Position numbers and translations under genes: made by a program | Notes under the pieces: model-generated | What the model was told of the DNA's origin: nothing | Seen by the model: the letters and a program-made list of their open reading frames with translations, nothing else | Databases searched by the model: none | DNA from: Mycobacterium branderi | GTDB taxonomy: Bacteria > Actinomycetota > Actinomycetes > Mycobacteriales > Mycobacteriaceae | Reading direction: 5' to 3' | NCBI RefSeq assembly: GCF_010728725.1 | Contig: NZ_AP022606.1 | Span: 1,364,001 to 1,428,000 of the forward strand | DNA: 64,000 nucleotides | Shown here: in pieces, positions 17,821 to 26,721 of the stretch | Layout of the letters: every line of letters starts with the position of its first letter | How positions within the stretch are numbered: position 1 is the stretch's first letter

Positions 17821-18498
17821 ATGGCCATCAAGATGCGCGATCTGCTTGCCGGCGCACTGGGATCACTGCGCTACGAGCCAACCGAGAAGCGGCTTCGGGT
17901 TTACCGTGCCGGTCAACTGGTCGCCGACACGCGAAACGGGCTGCTGGTGTGGCAGTCCGGCCGGGTGGTGCCGACGTATGCGGTGCCGGAATCCGACGTG
18001 GTGGCGCGGCTGGATCCCGTGGCGGCGTCCCGCTCCGACGACCCTGATCTGGCCGGTTACCTCATCCTCGACTTCGGCGCCTTCGAGTGGCGCGAGGAGG
18101 ACGAGCAGATCGTCGCCCACCCGCACGACCCGTTCAAACGCATCGACATCCTGGCCAGCAGCCGGCATGTCCGAATCGAGTCCGAGGGCCGGCTGCTGGC
18201 CGAATCGTCGCGGTCGCTGCTGTTGTTCGAAACTCTGCTGCCGATCCGCTACTACCTGCCGCGCGCCGACGTCGTCGTCGACCTGCAACCCAGCGATACC
18301 GTCACCTACTGCGCGTACAAGGGCCGGGCGTCGTACTTCTCGGTGCCGGACGGACCGGCGGATGTGGCGTGGACGTATCGCGCGCCGCTGCGGGAGGCCG
18401 AACCGGTGCGAGACCGTATCGCCTTTTTCAACGAGAAGGTCGACGTCACCGTCGACGGCCGACGTCAGGAACGGCCCGTCACGCCATGGTCCGGCTAA
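17821..18498 (+). CDS. DUF427 protein with internal duplication
   Basis: 225-residue protein. The C-terminal half (about 115-207) is a full DUF427 domain: HVRIESEGRLLAESS, IRYYLPRADVVVDL, the signature TYCAYKGRASYF, and VAWTYRAPL. Residues about 23-64 repeat the first part in degenerate form (LRVYRAGQLVADTRNG, VPTYAVPESDVVARL) but lack the TYC..KG signature. This suggests a tandem duplication in which the N-terminal copy lost its core. It is 9 bp from the TetR gene and overlaps the next gene by 13 bp. No reaction is known for the family. Confidence 0.87.
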   Translation: MAIKMRDLLAGALGSLRYEPTEKRLRVYRAGQLVADTRNGLLVWQSGRVVPTYAVPESDVVARLDPVAASRSDDPDLAGYLILDFGAFEWREEDEQIVAHPHDPFKRIDILASSRHVRIESEGRLLAESSRSLLLFETLLPIRYYLPRADVVVDLQPSDTVTYCAYKGRASYFSVPDGPADVAWTYRAPLREAEPVRDRIAFFNEKVDVTVDGRRQERPVTPWSG

Positions 18499-19538
18499 GC
18501 CACGACGGCAAGCTGGCCGACATCACCGGTCCCGGCATCACCGACCGGTGGGGTGTCACGTGCACCGATCTCGGCGCGTCGGTGCTCGCACCCAACGGGG
18601 CGCTGGTGTCGGTGTTCGGAGATACGTTCTCCGGCAACAGAGTTGGCGATGGTGAGTGGCGCTCGCCGGTGATCCTGATCGGCACCGGGGACGCCGCGCG
18701 TCCGATCCGTTACCAGCGGGCCGGCGGCCCCGACCCCGATTACGCGCGGCAGCTGTGGCCGTACACGCATCGGACTGGCCGTATCCGCCGCGGCATCAGC
18801 ACGGTGATCCCGTCGGATCTGCTGCGCGTCGACGACGCCTTGTACCTGCATGCGATCGTCAACCGCGGTTTCGGCAACGTCGTCTGGACCGAGTTGTGGA
18901 AATCCGACGACAACGGCATCACGTGGCGGCGCTTCGGCGACACATTCCCGGCCGACCTGCATGGCGGCCACGCGCAATGCTGGTCGTGGGACTACGACCC
19001 CGACGACGGCTGGGTGTATGTGGTCTCCACCGGATTTCAGCGCGACAAGGGCGTGGTCCTGCGACGGGTCCGGCCCGCTTACCTCGGTGACCCGGACCGG
19101 TACCGGGCGTGGGGTTACCGCGACGGTCGCTGGACCTGGCGGCGCGACCCGACGCCGATCACGCCCGACGGCGAAACCTGGGGCGAGCTGTCGCTGCGGC
19201 GGCTGGCGCCCGGCAAGTGGATCCTGGGCGGGTTCCTGTCGTCGAAATACGCGCTGGGCTACCGGGTGGTCGACTCGCCCACGACGACGCGGGACGCGCC
19301 GCTGCAACTGCCGGTCGTCGGGTCGGCGTGGGACGCCGAGGACCACACCCAAAGCCGGGTCGCGCAGTTGTACGGCGGGTATGTGCTGCCGGGTTCGCGG
19401 TTGGACCGCGCGGGCGGTGTCGGGTTGGTCGTGTCGCAGTGGAACACCGCGCGCGGCTGGCCTTATCGGGCGATGCAGTTTCGGGTGACCCTGCGCGACA
19501 CCACCGGCTCGGTGTCTTACTCGTCGACGACGTCGTAG
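18486..19538 (+). CDS. DUF4185 beta-propeller-like protein
   Basis: 350-residue protein matching the DUF4185 pattern: TDLGASVLAPNGALVSVFGDTF near the N-terminus, repeated Trp/Asp-rich blades (WTELWKSDDNGITWRRFGD, WSWDYDPDDGWVYVVSTGF) and a C-terminal GLVVSQWNTA. The fold is likely a five- or six-bladed propeller as in glycosidase-like sialidases; no catalytic residues can be assigned. No signal peptide is visible. The ATG at 18486 overlaps the DUF427 gene by 13 bp, indicating co-translation. Its 3' end overlaps the convergent acidic-protein gene by 22 bp. Confidence 0.85.
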   Translation: MVRLSHDGKLADITGPGITDRWGVTCTDLGASVLAPNGALVSVFGDTFSGNRVGDGEWRSPVILIGTGDAARPIRYQRAGGPDPDYARQLWPYTHRTGRIRRGISTVIPSDLLRVDDALYLHAIVNRGFGNVVWTELWKSDDNGITWRRFGDTFPADLHGGHAQCWSWDYDPDDGWVYVVSTGFQRDKGVVLRRVRPAYLGDPDRYRAWGYRDGRWTWRRDPTPITPDGETWGELSLRRLAPGKWILGGFLSSKYALGYRVVDSPTTTRDAPLQLPVVGSAWDAEDHTQSRVAQLYGGYVLPGSRLDRAGGVGLVVSQWNTARGWPYRAMQFRVTLRDTTGSVSYSSTTS

Positions 19539-19843
19539 AGCGAGCCGCCGTCCTCGGGGGTGCCGTCGATCTGTCCCCGGTGCCTGCGCGCTGGACCGTC
19601 GTCGGCTGGCGTTTCGTCGCTGACGACGTCCGGTTCTTCTGCGGCGAGCTTGTCGTCGAGGGATTCACCCTCCTCTTCCTCGCGCTGAGTCATCCCGAAT
19701 TTGTCGGCCTCACTCCAGTCGTCCGGCGGGTCGACGACGATGTCGCCGTCGTCGTTGCGCACCTCGTCGGAGTCGGTGGACTCGCTCGGGTTCAGGGTGT
19801 CGCCGAGGCCGCCTTCCTCGGGGTGCTCCGATGGGTCGGTCAT
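19517..19843 (-). CDS. small acidic, probably disordered protein
   Basis: 108-residue protein very rich in Asp and Glu (DDGDIVVDPPDDWSEADKFG, REEEEGESLDDKL) with no hydrophobic core, so it is probably intrinsically disordered. Codon use is normal for coding sequence although it overlaps the last 22 bp of the DUF4185 gene. ATG 19843 is used; a GTG two codons upstream is possible. The function is unknown. Confidence 0.65.
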   Translation of the reverse strand: MTDPSEHPEEGGLGDTLNPSESTDSDEVRNDDGDIVVDPPDDWSEADKFGMTQREEEEGESLDDKLAAEEPDVVSDETPADDGPARRHRGQIDGTPEDGGSLYDVVDE

Positions 19844-19884
19844 GGCCACCGGTTGCCCGTGGGGTGCGGGCGCTAAACCGCGTC

Positions 19885-20637
19885 TTAGAAGTCGAGTGGG
19901 TAGCCGCCACTGACCTTGAGGGTTTCGCCGGTGATGAACGAGGCGTCGTCGGAGCAGAGATAAAGCATGGCCGACACCACGTCGTCCATGGTGCCCAGCC
20001 GGTGCACCAGCTGGCGCTCGCGCACGATGTCGTCGACGAGGGCGTGCGGCAGATCGGCCAGCGCGTTCTCGGTGTTCATCAGGCCGGGGGCAATCCCGTT
20101 GACCCGGATCCGGTCGGGCGCCAGCTCAGAGGCGAAGGCGACCGTCAGCCCGCGCACCGCGAGCTTGGACACCCCGTAGGGGCTGACGTTCATGAAACCG
20201 GCGATCGACGAGATGTTCAGCACGACGCCGCCGCCGCGATCGCGCATCGAATCCCGGCACGCCAGAATGCAATTGATGATTCCGATGACGTTGACGTCGA
20301 ACAGTTCGCGGATGTCGTCGCGAGACAGCATGCCGAACGGCTGGTTGTACTTCATCAGGTGCCGGCCGGCGTTGTTGATCAGGATGTCGATTCCACCGAA
20401 CTTCTCGATCGTGACGCCGACCGCGGTGTCCACCTGCTGCTCGTCGGCGACATCGCAGGGCACCGCAATCGCCCGAGCGCCTTGCGACGTCAGCTCGGCG
20501 ACGGTGCGCTCAGCCGTCTCAGCGTCGATGTCCATGATCGCGACGCAAGCACCCTCGGCCGTCAGCGCCCGCGCGAACGCGCGCCCGAATCCGATCGCGC
20601 CGCCGGTGATGACGGCGGTTCTGCCGCGGAAGCGCAC
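19885..20637 (-). CDS. short-chain dehydrogenase/reductase
   Basis: 250-residue classical SDR. The cofactor loop is VITGGAIGFGRAFA, NNAG is at about residue 87, and the catalytic Ser and Tyr-x3-Lys are in NISSIAGF and YGVSK. The segment VAIMDID places an Asp after beta-2, favouring NAD(H). The start is a GTG at 20637. It lies 9 bp downstream of the GNAT gene and is probably co-transcribed with it. Substrate unknown. Confidence 0.92.
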   Translation of the reverse strand: MRFRGRTAVITGGAIGFGRAFARALTAEGACVAIMDIDAETAERTVAELTSQGARAIAVPCDVADEQQVDTAVGVTIEKFGGIDILINNAGRHLMKYNQPFGMLSRDDIRELFDVNVIGIINCILACRDSMRDRGGGVVLNISSIAGFMNVSPYGVSKLAVRGLTVAFASELAPDRIRVNGIAPGLMNTENALADLPHALVDDIVRERQLVHRLGTMDDVVSAMLYLCSDDASFITGETLKVSGGYPLDF

Positions 20638-20646
20638 GCGCCAACG

Positions 20647-21261
20647 CTACCTAGGAGCCCGCCACATCGGCCACAGCGTCGGCCCGCCGTCCGGCAGCAC
20701 CATCTCGCCGGTGACCGTGAAGCCGAAGCGTTCGTAGTACGGCACGTTTTCGGGTTTGCTGGATTCCAGGTACGCCGGGCAGTGCTCGGCATCGCAGCGG
20801 TCCAACCGCGAGCGCATCAACGCCTGCCCGAACCCGCGCCCCCGTACCGCGGTGTCGCTCCCGATCGTGGCCAAATACCAGTGCGGCTCTTCGGGGTGGT
20901 GCAGCTTCATCAGGCTCAGCAGTTGGGCGAATTTCCGGGCGACGGCGGGCCGCAGCCCGAAACCCCTGATGAGCGACGGCGCCATCACCAGCTGCTCCCA
21001 TGCCGACTGCTTCCAGCGGTTCGGTGGATCCCACAGCGCCGCGGCGCCGATCTCCGGGCCGTCGCAGGCGACCTCGACTCCGCGGCCCGCAAGGTGGTGG
21101 TGCCGCGTCGCCGTCGCGAAAAACTTGTGCAGATGCGCTGCGCGCCTCTTGTCGTCGGGCATGATCCAGGTCGCTACCGGATCGTCGTGGAAGGCGCGGC
21201 CCAGCGTCGCCGCCAGTGCGGGGATGTCGGCTTTGCGGGCGGGGCGCGTCTGGATCGTCAC
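20647..21261 (-). CDS. GNAT-family N-acetyltransferase (Rv0133-like)
   Basis: 204-residue single-domain acetyltransferase using acetyl-CoA. The pyrophosphate-binding loop is VRGRGFGQALMRS, preceded by the beta-4 strand WYLATIGSDT; the C-terminal NVPYYERFGFTVTGE is the usual GNAT motif B. The start is a GTG at 21261, giving a length near Rv0133. It diverges from fadE1 with only 33 bp between, so the promoters overlap. The acceptor is unknown. Confidence 0.9.
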   Translation of the reverse strand: MTIQTRPARKADIPALAATLGRAFHDDPVATWIMPDDKRRAAHLHKFFATATRHHHLAGRGVEVACDGPEIGAAALWDPPNRWKQSAWEQLVMAPSLIRGFGLRPAVARKFAQLLSLMKLHHPEEPHWYLATIGSDTAVRGRGFGQALMRSRLDRCDAEHCPAYLESSKPENVPYYERFGFTVTGEMVLPDGGPTLWPMWRAPR

Positions 21262-21294
21262 AACGGCAACGCTAGCGACCTAGGCTGGGGGACT

Positions 21295-22584
21295 ATGTGG
21301 GACTTCGAAACGGACCCCGAATACCAGCAGAAACTGGACTGGGTCGAGCAGTTCATGGTCGACGAGCTCGAGCCGCTGGATCTGGTGGCACTCGATCCGT
21401 ACGACAAGAAAAATCCCGAGACCATGGCGGTCCTGCGTCCGCTGCAGCGCAAGGTCAAAGAACAGGGCCTGTGGGCCGCCCACCTGACACCCGAGCTGGG
21501 TGGGCAGGGCTACGGGCAGGTCAAGCTGGCGTTGCTCAACGAGATCATCGGCCGGTCCCGTTGGGCGCCATCGGTTTTCGGTTGCCAGGCACCGGATTCC
21601 GGCAACGCCGAGATCCTCGCGATGTTCGGCACCGACGAGCAGAAGGCCCGCTATCTGCAGCCGCTGCTCGACGGTGAAATCAGCTCCTGCTATTCGATGA
21701 CCGAACCGCAGGGCGGCTCCGATCCGGGAATGTTCGTCACCCGCGCCGAGCGCGACGGCGAGGACTGGGTGATCAACGGCGAGAAGTGGTTTTCGTCCAA
21801 CGCCAAACACGCGACGTTTTTCATCGTCATGGCGGTCACCAATCCCGAAGCGCGCACCCGGGAAAAGATGTCGCTGTTCATCGTGCCCGCCGAAACACCC
21901 GGCATCGAGATCGTCCGCAACGTCGGGGTGGGCACGGACTCGCACGCCAGCCACGGCTACGTCCGCTACACCGACGTGCGGGTGCCGGCCGACCATGTGC
22001 TCGGCGGCGAAGGACAGGCGTTCGCGATCGCGCAGACCCGACTGGGCGGCGGGCGCATCCATCACGCGATGCGCACAATTGCCTTGGCGCGCCGGGCCTT
22101 CGACATGATGTGCGAGCGGGCGGTGTCGCGGCAGACGCGGTTCGGACGGCTGGGCGATCTGCAGATGACGCAGGAGAAGATCGCTGACAGCTGGATCCAG
22201 ATCGAGCAGTTCCGGCTGCTCGTGCTGCGCACCGCCTGGCTGATCGACAAGCATCACGACTACCAGAAGGTGCGCCGTGACATCGCGGCGGTGAAAGTCG
22301 CGATGCCGCAGGTGCTGCACGACGTGGTGCAGCGCGCGATGCATCTCCACGGCGCGCTCGGGGTTTCCAACGAAATGCCGTTCGTCAAGATGATGGTTGC
22401 CGCCGAGTCGCTGGGCATCGCCGACGGCGCCACCGAGCTGCACAAGATGACGGTCGCGCGCCGCACCCTGCGCGAATACGAGCCGGTATCAACGCCTTTC
22501 CCGTCGCAGCATCTGCCTACCCGGAAGGCCGAAGCGGAAGCCTTACTGGCGAAACGACTCGAGCACGCGGTCGCCGAGTTCTAG
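21295..22584 (+). CDS. fadE1: acyl-CoA dehydrogenase FadE1 (Rv0131c-like)
   Basis: 429-residue FAD-dependent acyl-CoA dehydrogenase for the first step of beta-oxidation. The N-terminal helical domain, the flavin-binding CYSMTEPQGGSDPGM block, the middle beta domain (VINGEKWFSSNA) and the C-terminal helices with MHLHGALGVSNEMP are all present. The catalytic-base region reads DGATELHKMTVAR, as in ACAD10/11-like members. ATG 21295 opens the conserved MWDFETDPE. It is convergent with the alpha/beta hydrolase gene (4-bp overlap). Synteny with Rv0131c supports the symbol. Confidence 0.92.
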   Translation: MWDFETDPEYQQKLDWVEQFMVDELEPLDLVALDPYDKKNPETMAVLRPLQRKVKEQGLWAAHLTPELGGQGYGQVKLALLNEIIGRSRWAPSVFGCQAPDSGNAEILAMFGTDEQKARYLQPLLDGEISSCYSMTEPQGGSDPGMFVTRAERDGEDWVINGEKWFSSNAKHATFFIVMAVTNPEARTREKMSLFIVPAETPGIEIVRNVGVGTDSHASHGYVRYTDVRVPADHVLGGEGQAFAIAQTRLGGGRIHHAMRTIALARRAFDMMCERAVSRQTRFGRLGDLQMTQEKIADSWIQIEQFRLLVLRTAWLIDKHHDYQKVRRDIAAVKVAMPQVLHDVVQRAMHLHGALGVSNEMPFVKMMVAAESLGIADGATELHKMTVARRTLREYEPVSTPFPSQHLPTRKAEAEALLAKRLEHAVAEF

Positions 22585-23483
22585 CGAGCGGACGCCGATT
22601 CGACGTGGGTCAGAAAGTGGGCCAGCACCGCGTCGGGCGCTTCCAGTTGCGGCCAATGCCCGATGTCGTCGTCGAGCATCACGACATCAGGTTCGGGTAT
22701 CACCTCGGCGTAGCGACGCGCCATGTGAGCACCGGAATTGGGGTCGACGGGCCCGTCGATCAACCTCATCGGCACCGTGGTCTGCCGCATGGCACGCACC
22801 CACCGGTTGCGGTGGGTATAGCGGTCGTTGATGAAGCGGCCGACCTTGTGCAGCACCCGGCGGCCGTCGTTGTAGTCCAGGATCTGGTTGAAGACATCCA
22901 TCATCTGCCGCGTCGGCTGGGTGTTCGGGCCGAACATTTCGCGCAACGTGGGCTCCAGGAGCCGACGCGAGAGCGGGCTGTTCTGGACATGACTGAAGAT
23001 GTCGCCCAACGGCGTCCGTGACATCAGCTTCTGCGCCACCCGCGGCGTGTAGGACTCGACGAACATGCCTCCGTTGAGCCAGGTGATCGAGTCGATGCTC
23101 AACTCGCCATAAGCCTGCTGACCAAACTCGTTGCGGGCCAATAGTTCCTGGCCTACCGAATCGCCGATGTCGTGGGCCATGATGTGCGCGTTGCCGACTC
23201 CCAAGTGGGCCAGCAGCGCCTCATGCATGTCGGCGTGGTCGTGCACCGAGTATTCGTAGGCGACGGGCTTGGCGGAGAAGCCCATGCCCATCATGTCCGG
23301 TGCGATCACGGTGAACCGTTGCGTCAGCTCCGGCCAGATCAACGCCCAGTCGTAGGAGTTGAACGGATAGCCGTGGATCAGCAGCAGCGGAGGTCCACTG
23401 CCTTCCGTGCGGTAGAAGACGTCGAAGCCGAGGTAGTCGAAGTGCCGTCCGGCGGCCAGCCAGGATGCCAGTCCAGCGTCCAC
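22581..23483 (-). CDS. alpha/beta hydrolase, epoxide hydrolase/haloalkane dehalogenase-like
   Basis: 300-residue alpha/beta hydrolase. LLLIHGYPFNSYDW gives the HGxP oxyanion hole, IMAHDIGDSVGQ puts the nucleophile Asp in an HDxGD elbow as in epoxide hydrolases and dehalogenases, and GHWPQLE supplies the catalytic His. The cap domain lies at about 130-220. The length equals the M. tuberculosis ephF product, but in that genome ephF sits beyond the GNAT gene rather than between fadE1 and htdZ, so orthology is uncertain. It begins with GTG 23483, 10 bp after htdZ. Confidence 0.85.
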   Translation of the reverse strand: MDAGLASWLAAGRHFDYLGFDVFYRTEGSGPPLLLIHGYPFNSYDWALIWPELTQRFTVIAPDMMGMGFSAKPVAYEYSVHDHADMHEALLAHLGVGNAHIMAHDIGDSVGQELLARNEFGQQAYGELSIDSITWLNGGMFVESYTPRVAQKLMSRTPLGDIFSHVQNSPLSRRLLEPTLREMFGPNTQPTRQMMDVFNQILDYNDGRRVLHKVGRFINDRYTHRNRWVRAMRQTTVPMRLIDGPVDPNSGAHMARRYAEVIPEPDVVMLDDDIGHWPQLEAPDAVLAHFLTHVESASAR

Positions 23484-23493
23484 AGGCGACAGC

Positions 23494-23949
23494 CTACGAG
23501 ATGTAGCGCACCACGCTTTCGGCGACGCAGGCCGGCTTGGGCGACCCCTCGATCTCGACTACGGTCGACATGGTGGCCTGCACTGAGCCGTTGCCGAGGT
23601 CTTCGACATCGACCAACGACGTCTCCGCCCGCACCTTCGATCCCACCGGCACGGGCGCCGGGAAGCGAACTTTGTTGAGCCCGTAGTTGATTGCCAACTT
23701 GATGCCGTTGACCGTATAGATCTGGTGCTGCAATCGCGGCAGTAGCGAAAGCGTCATGAAACCGTGCGCGATGGTGGTGCCGAATGGGCCTTTCGCCGCC
23801 CGTTCCGGGTCCACGTGGATCCACTGGTGATCCCCGGTGGCGTCGGCGAACAGGTTGACGTCCTCTTGGGTAATGGTCACCCACTCGCTTTGCCCGATGG
23901 ACTGTCCCTTGGCGGCGGCGAGGTCGGCAACTGACTCGAAGGTGCGCAT
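23494..23949 (-). CDS. htdZ: R-specific enoyl-CoA hydratase HtdZ (MaoC-like)
   Basis: 151-residue hot-dog hydratase acting on 2-enoyl-CoA or -ACP. The hydratase-2 motif FADATGDHQWIHVDPERA carries the catalytic pair Asp40 and His45. The central GTTIAHGFMTLSLLPRL helix and the LNKVRFPAPVPVGS strand agree with the Rv0130 crystal-structure family. Start ATG 23949 gives exactly the Rv0130 length and MRTFESV N-terminus; a slightly longer frame exists. It heads an operon with the hydrolase gene. Confidence 0.94.
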   Translation of the reverse strand: MRTFESVADLAAAKGQSIGQSEWVTITQEDVNLFADATGDHQWIHVDPERAAKGPFGTTIAHGFMTLSLLPRLQHQIYTVNGIKLAINYGLNKVRFPAPVPVGSKVRAETSLVDVEDLGNGSVQATMSTVVEIEGSPKPACVAESVVRYIS

Positions 23950-23987
23950 GCGGGTAAGCATAGTGCGGCGCGGGTAACCACCTTCTC

Positions 23988-24215
23988 ATGGTTGAACGCA
24001 AAGGCGATCGCAAGCGCGGCGAAGCCGGGCGCAGCGGGTCGCCGCGACAAACCCAAGGCCAGAGGACCGAATCCGATGTCGAGGCGGAGTCCCACGAGAC
24101 CCGCTCACGTGCAAGTGAAGGCGCCGACGACGGTAAATACGTCGGGCGCACGGATCCCGACGACGCTCTCGACGTCGGCGAGACCGGAGCGGAAGCACGC
24201 AGCCGCGACGGCTGA
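23988..24215 (+). CDS. small charged hypothetical protein
   Basis: 75-codon ATG frame between htdZ and the phosphoesterase gene. The product is extremely hydrophilic, basic at the N-terminus (VERKGDRKRGEAGRSGS) and acidic toward the C-terminus (VGRTDPDDALDVGETGAEA), with no predicted fold. It ends 14 bp before the GTG of the downstream gene, consistent with an operon. No Shine-Dalgarno is clear and an overlapping frame is also open, so it is only a candidate. Confidence 0.45.
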   Translation: MVERKGDRKRGEAGRSGSPRQTQGQRTESDVEAESHETRSRASEGADDGKYVGRTDPDDALDVGETGAEARSRDG

Positions 24216-24229
24216 CCGAGAATGACTAC

Positions 24230-24727
24230 GTGAGGCTGCTGCTGCTCGCCGACACGCACGTTCCGCTGCGGGCCAGAGATCTCCCCGACCAGGTGTGGGA
24301 CGAAGTGGCGAGGGCCGACGTCGTCTTTCACGCCGGCGACTGGGTGGCACCCGAGCTGCTCGACACAGTGGAGTCGCGCGCCGCGCGGCTGGTGGCGTGC
24401 TGGGGCAACAACGACGGACCGGAGCTGAGGGCCCGGCTGCCGGAACGCGCCGACGTGACGCTGGCCGGGCTGCGCTTCACCGTCGTCCACGAGACCGGGG
24501 CCGCGACCGGCCGGGAGGGCCGGATGTCGCGGATCTATCCGGACACCGACGTGCTGGTCTTCGGCCACAGCCACATCCCGTGGGATACCACCGCGAAATC
24601 CGGTCTGCGACTGCTGAATCCGGGTTCGCCGACTGACCGGCGCCGCCAGCCGGCCTGCACATACATGACCGCCACGGTTAACGACGGTGTGTTGACCGAT
24701 GTCGTCCTGCACCCGGTACAGCGATAA
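24230..24727 (+). CDS. YfcE-type metallophosphoesterase
   Basis: 165-residue calcineurin-like phosphodiesterase. The metal-binding motifs are all visible in order: ADTH (Asp-x-His) at residues 7-10, HAGDW, the catalytic GNND, the isolated His of VVHE, and FGHSH. Size and motifs match the YfcE/MJ0936 subfamily, which hydrolyse phosphodiesters with Mn. The start is a GTG at 24230. It lies between htdZ and fbpC, facing fbpC; a 208-bp gap separates them. Confidence 0.9.
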   Translation: MRLLLLADTHVPLRARDLPDQVWDEVARADVVFHAGDWVAPELLDTVESRAARLVACWGNNDGPELRARLPERADVTLAGLRFTVVHETGAATGREGRMSRIYPDTDVLVFGHSHIPWDTTAKSGLRLLNPGSPTDRRRQPACTYMTATVNDGVLTDVVLHPVQR

Positions 24728-25928
<1,201 letters not shown>

Positions 25929-25947
25929 CGCGCGGCGATCGCAAGAC

Positions 25948-25982
25948 ATCGGCGGCAGCGCTCCCCCGGCGCTGCCGCCGAT
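25948..25982 (+). terminator. intrinsic terminator after fbpC
   Basis: A 14-bp perfect stem (25948-25961 with 25969-25982; core CGGCGGCAGCGC / GCGCTGCCGCCG) around a 7-base loop, followed by TTCTTTGT. It lies 20 bp after the fbpC stop and is one of the clearest Rho-independent signals in the window. Confidence 0.85.
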
Positions 25983-26091
25983 TTCTTTGTGGCACACCGC
26001 AAGTTGAGTCAGGCTGCGCGGAGGTTTGAAATCCCTACAGGCTGGGTACAGCGCCAAGACCACAGGAACATCACGGAAGGAGTTTGACGTA

Positions 26092-26544
26092 ATGTTCTCA
26101 GGGATCGCAATCAAGACGGCGACGGCTGCCGTCGGCATTGCAGCGGCTGGAATCCTAACTGCCACACCGGCTTTGGCGGATCCGCAAGTCGTGGGGTTCG
26201 GCCAGTCGGCAGAAATTCCCAGCCCAGGTGGAGCCATCAACTACACCGTGAGCAACTTGCAACCCAGCGGCCACAACGACGGCATCTGGTACTCCGATGT
26301 AACGGCCGCGGCCGTGAGCGGCACCCCGACCCCGAATATCGCCGACTTCAACGCGCGTGCGGTCAACAGTTCGACCTACGCGGTCATGAAGGGCAACGAG
26401 GTCGACGGCCTTCCCAACCAGCCCATCGCGTCGGGCAGCCAATCAAGCGGAAGGTTGTACTTCGACGTCAAAGGCGGGACGGCGCCCGATAGTGTCGTGT
26501 ACCGGGATGCCGCAGGCATCGACAAGGTCGTCTGGAAAAGCTGA
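26092..26544 (+). CDS. MPT63-like secreted immunogenic protein
   Basis: 150-residue exported protein. The signal peptide is clear (hydrophobic AVGIAAAGILTATPALA, cleavage before DPQVV). The mature part follows the MPT63 (Rv1926c) pattern: a strand NYTVSNLQPSG, then TPNIADFNARAVNSSTYAVM and SGSQSSGRLYFDVKG, which parallel MPT63 FNARTADG and STGKIYFDVTG. MPT63 is a small immunoglobulin-like beta-sandwich of unknown role. AAGGAG lies 9 bases before the ATG. It occupies the place of Rv0128 between fbpC and mak, so gene content differs from M. tuberculosis here. Confidence 0.83.
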   Translation: MFSGIAIKTATAAVGIAAAGILTATPALADPQVVGFGQSAEIPSPGGAINYTVSNLQPSGHNDGIWYSDVTAAAVSGTPTPNIADFNARAVNSSTYAVMKGNEVDGLPNQPIASGSQSSGRLYFDVKGGTAPDSVVYRDAAGIDKVVWKS

Positions 26545-26721
26545 CTGACCCGCACACCCGCCGAACGTGCACTGGCGGTGGCGATTTCGCGATTTTTTCG
26601 CCGTGAGTACACGCTCGGCGTCGTGGGCCGCGCCTACTCCCAGTAGCCCGGCCAACGCGGCCAACACCCACGACAGCTTGGCTTCACTGTCGTACATCCT
26701 GCGAAGACGAATCACGCGAGC

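Noticed and set aside
19831..21294. In-frame upstream extension of fadE1 by nearly 490 codons
   Set aside because: The extension is antisense to the SDR and GNAT genes and has no domain; FadE1 begins naturally at ATG 21295.
26579..26602. GGCGA...TTTTTTCGCC near the mak end as an intrinsic terminator
   Set aside because: Only a 5-bp stem with the T-run inside the loop; too weak to call.
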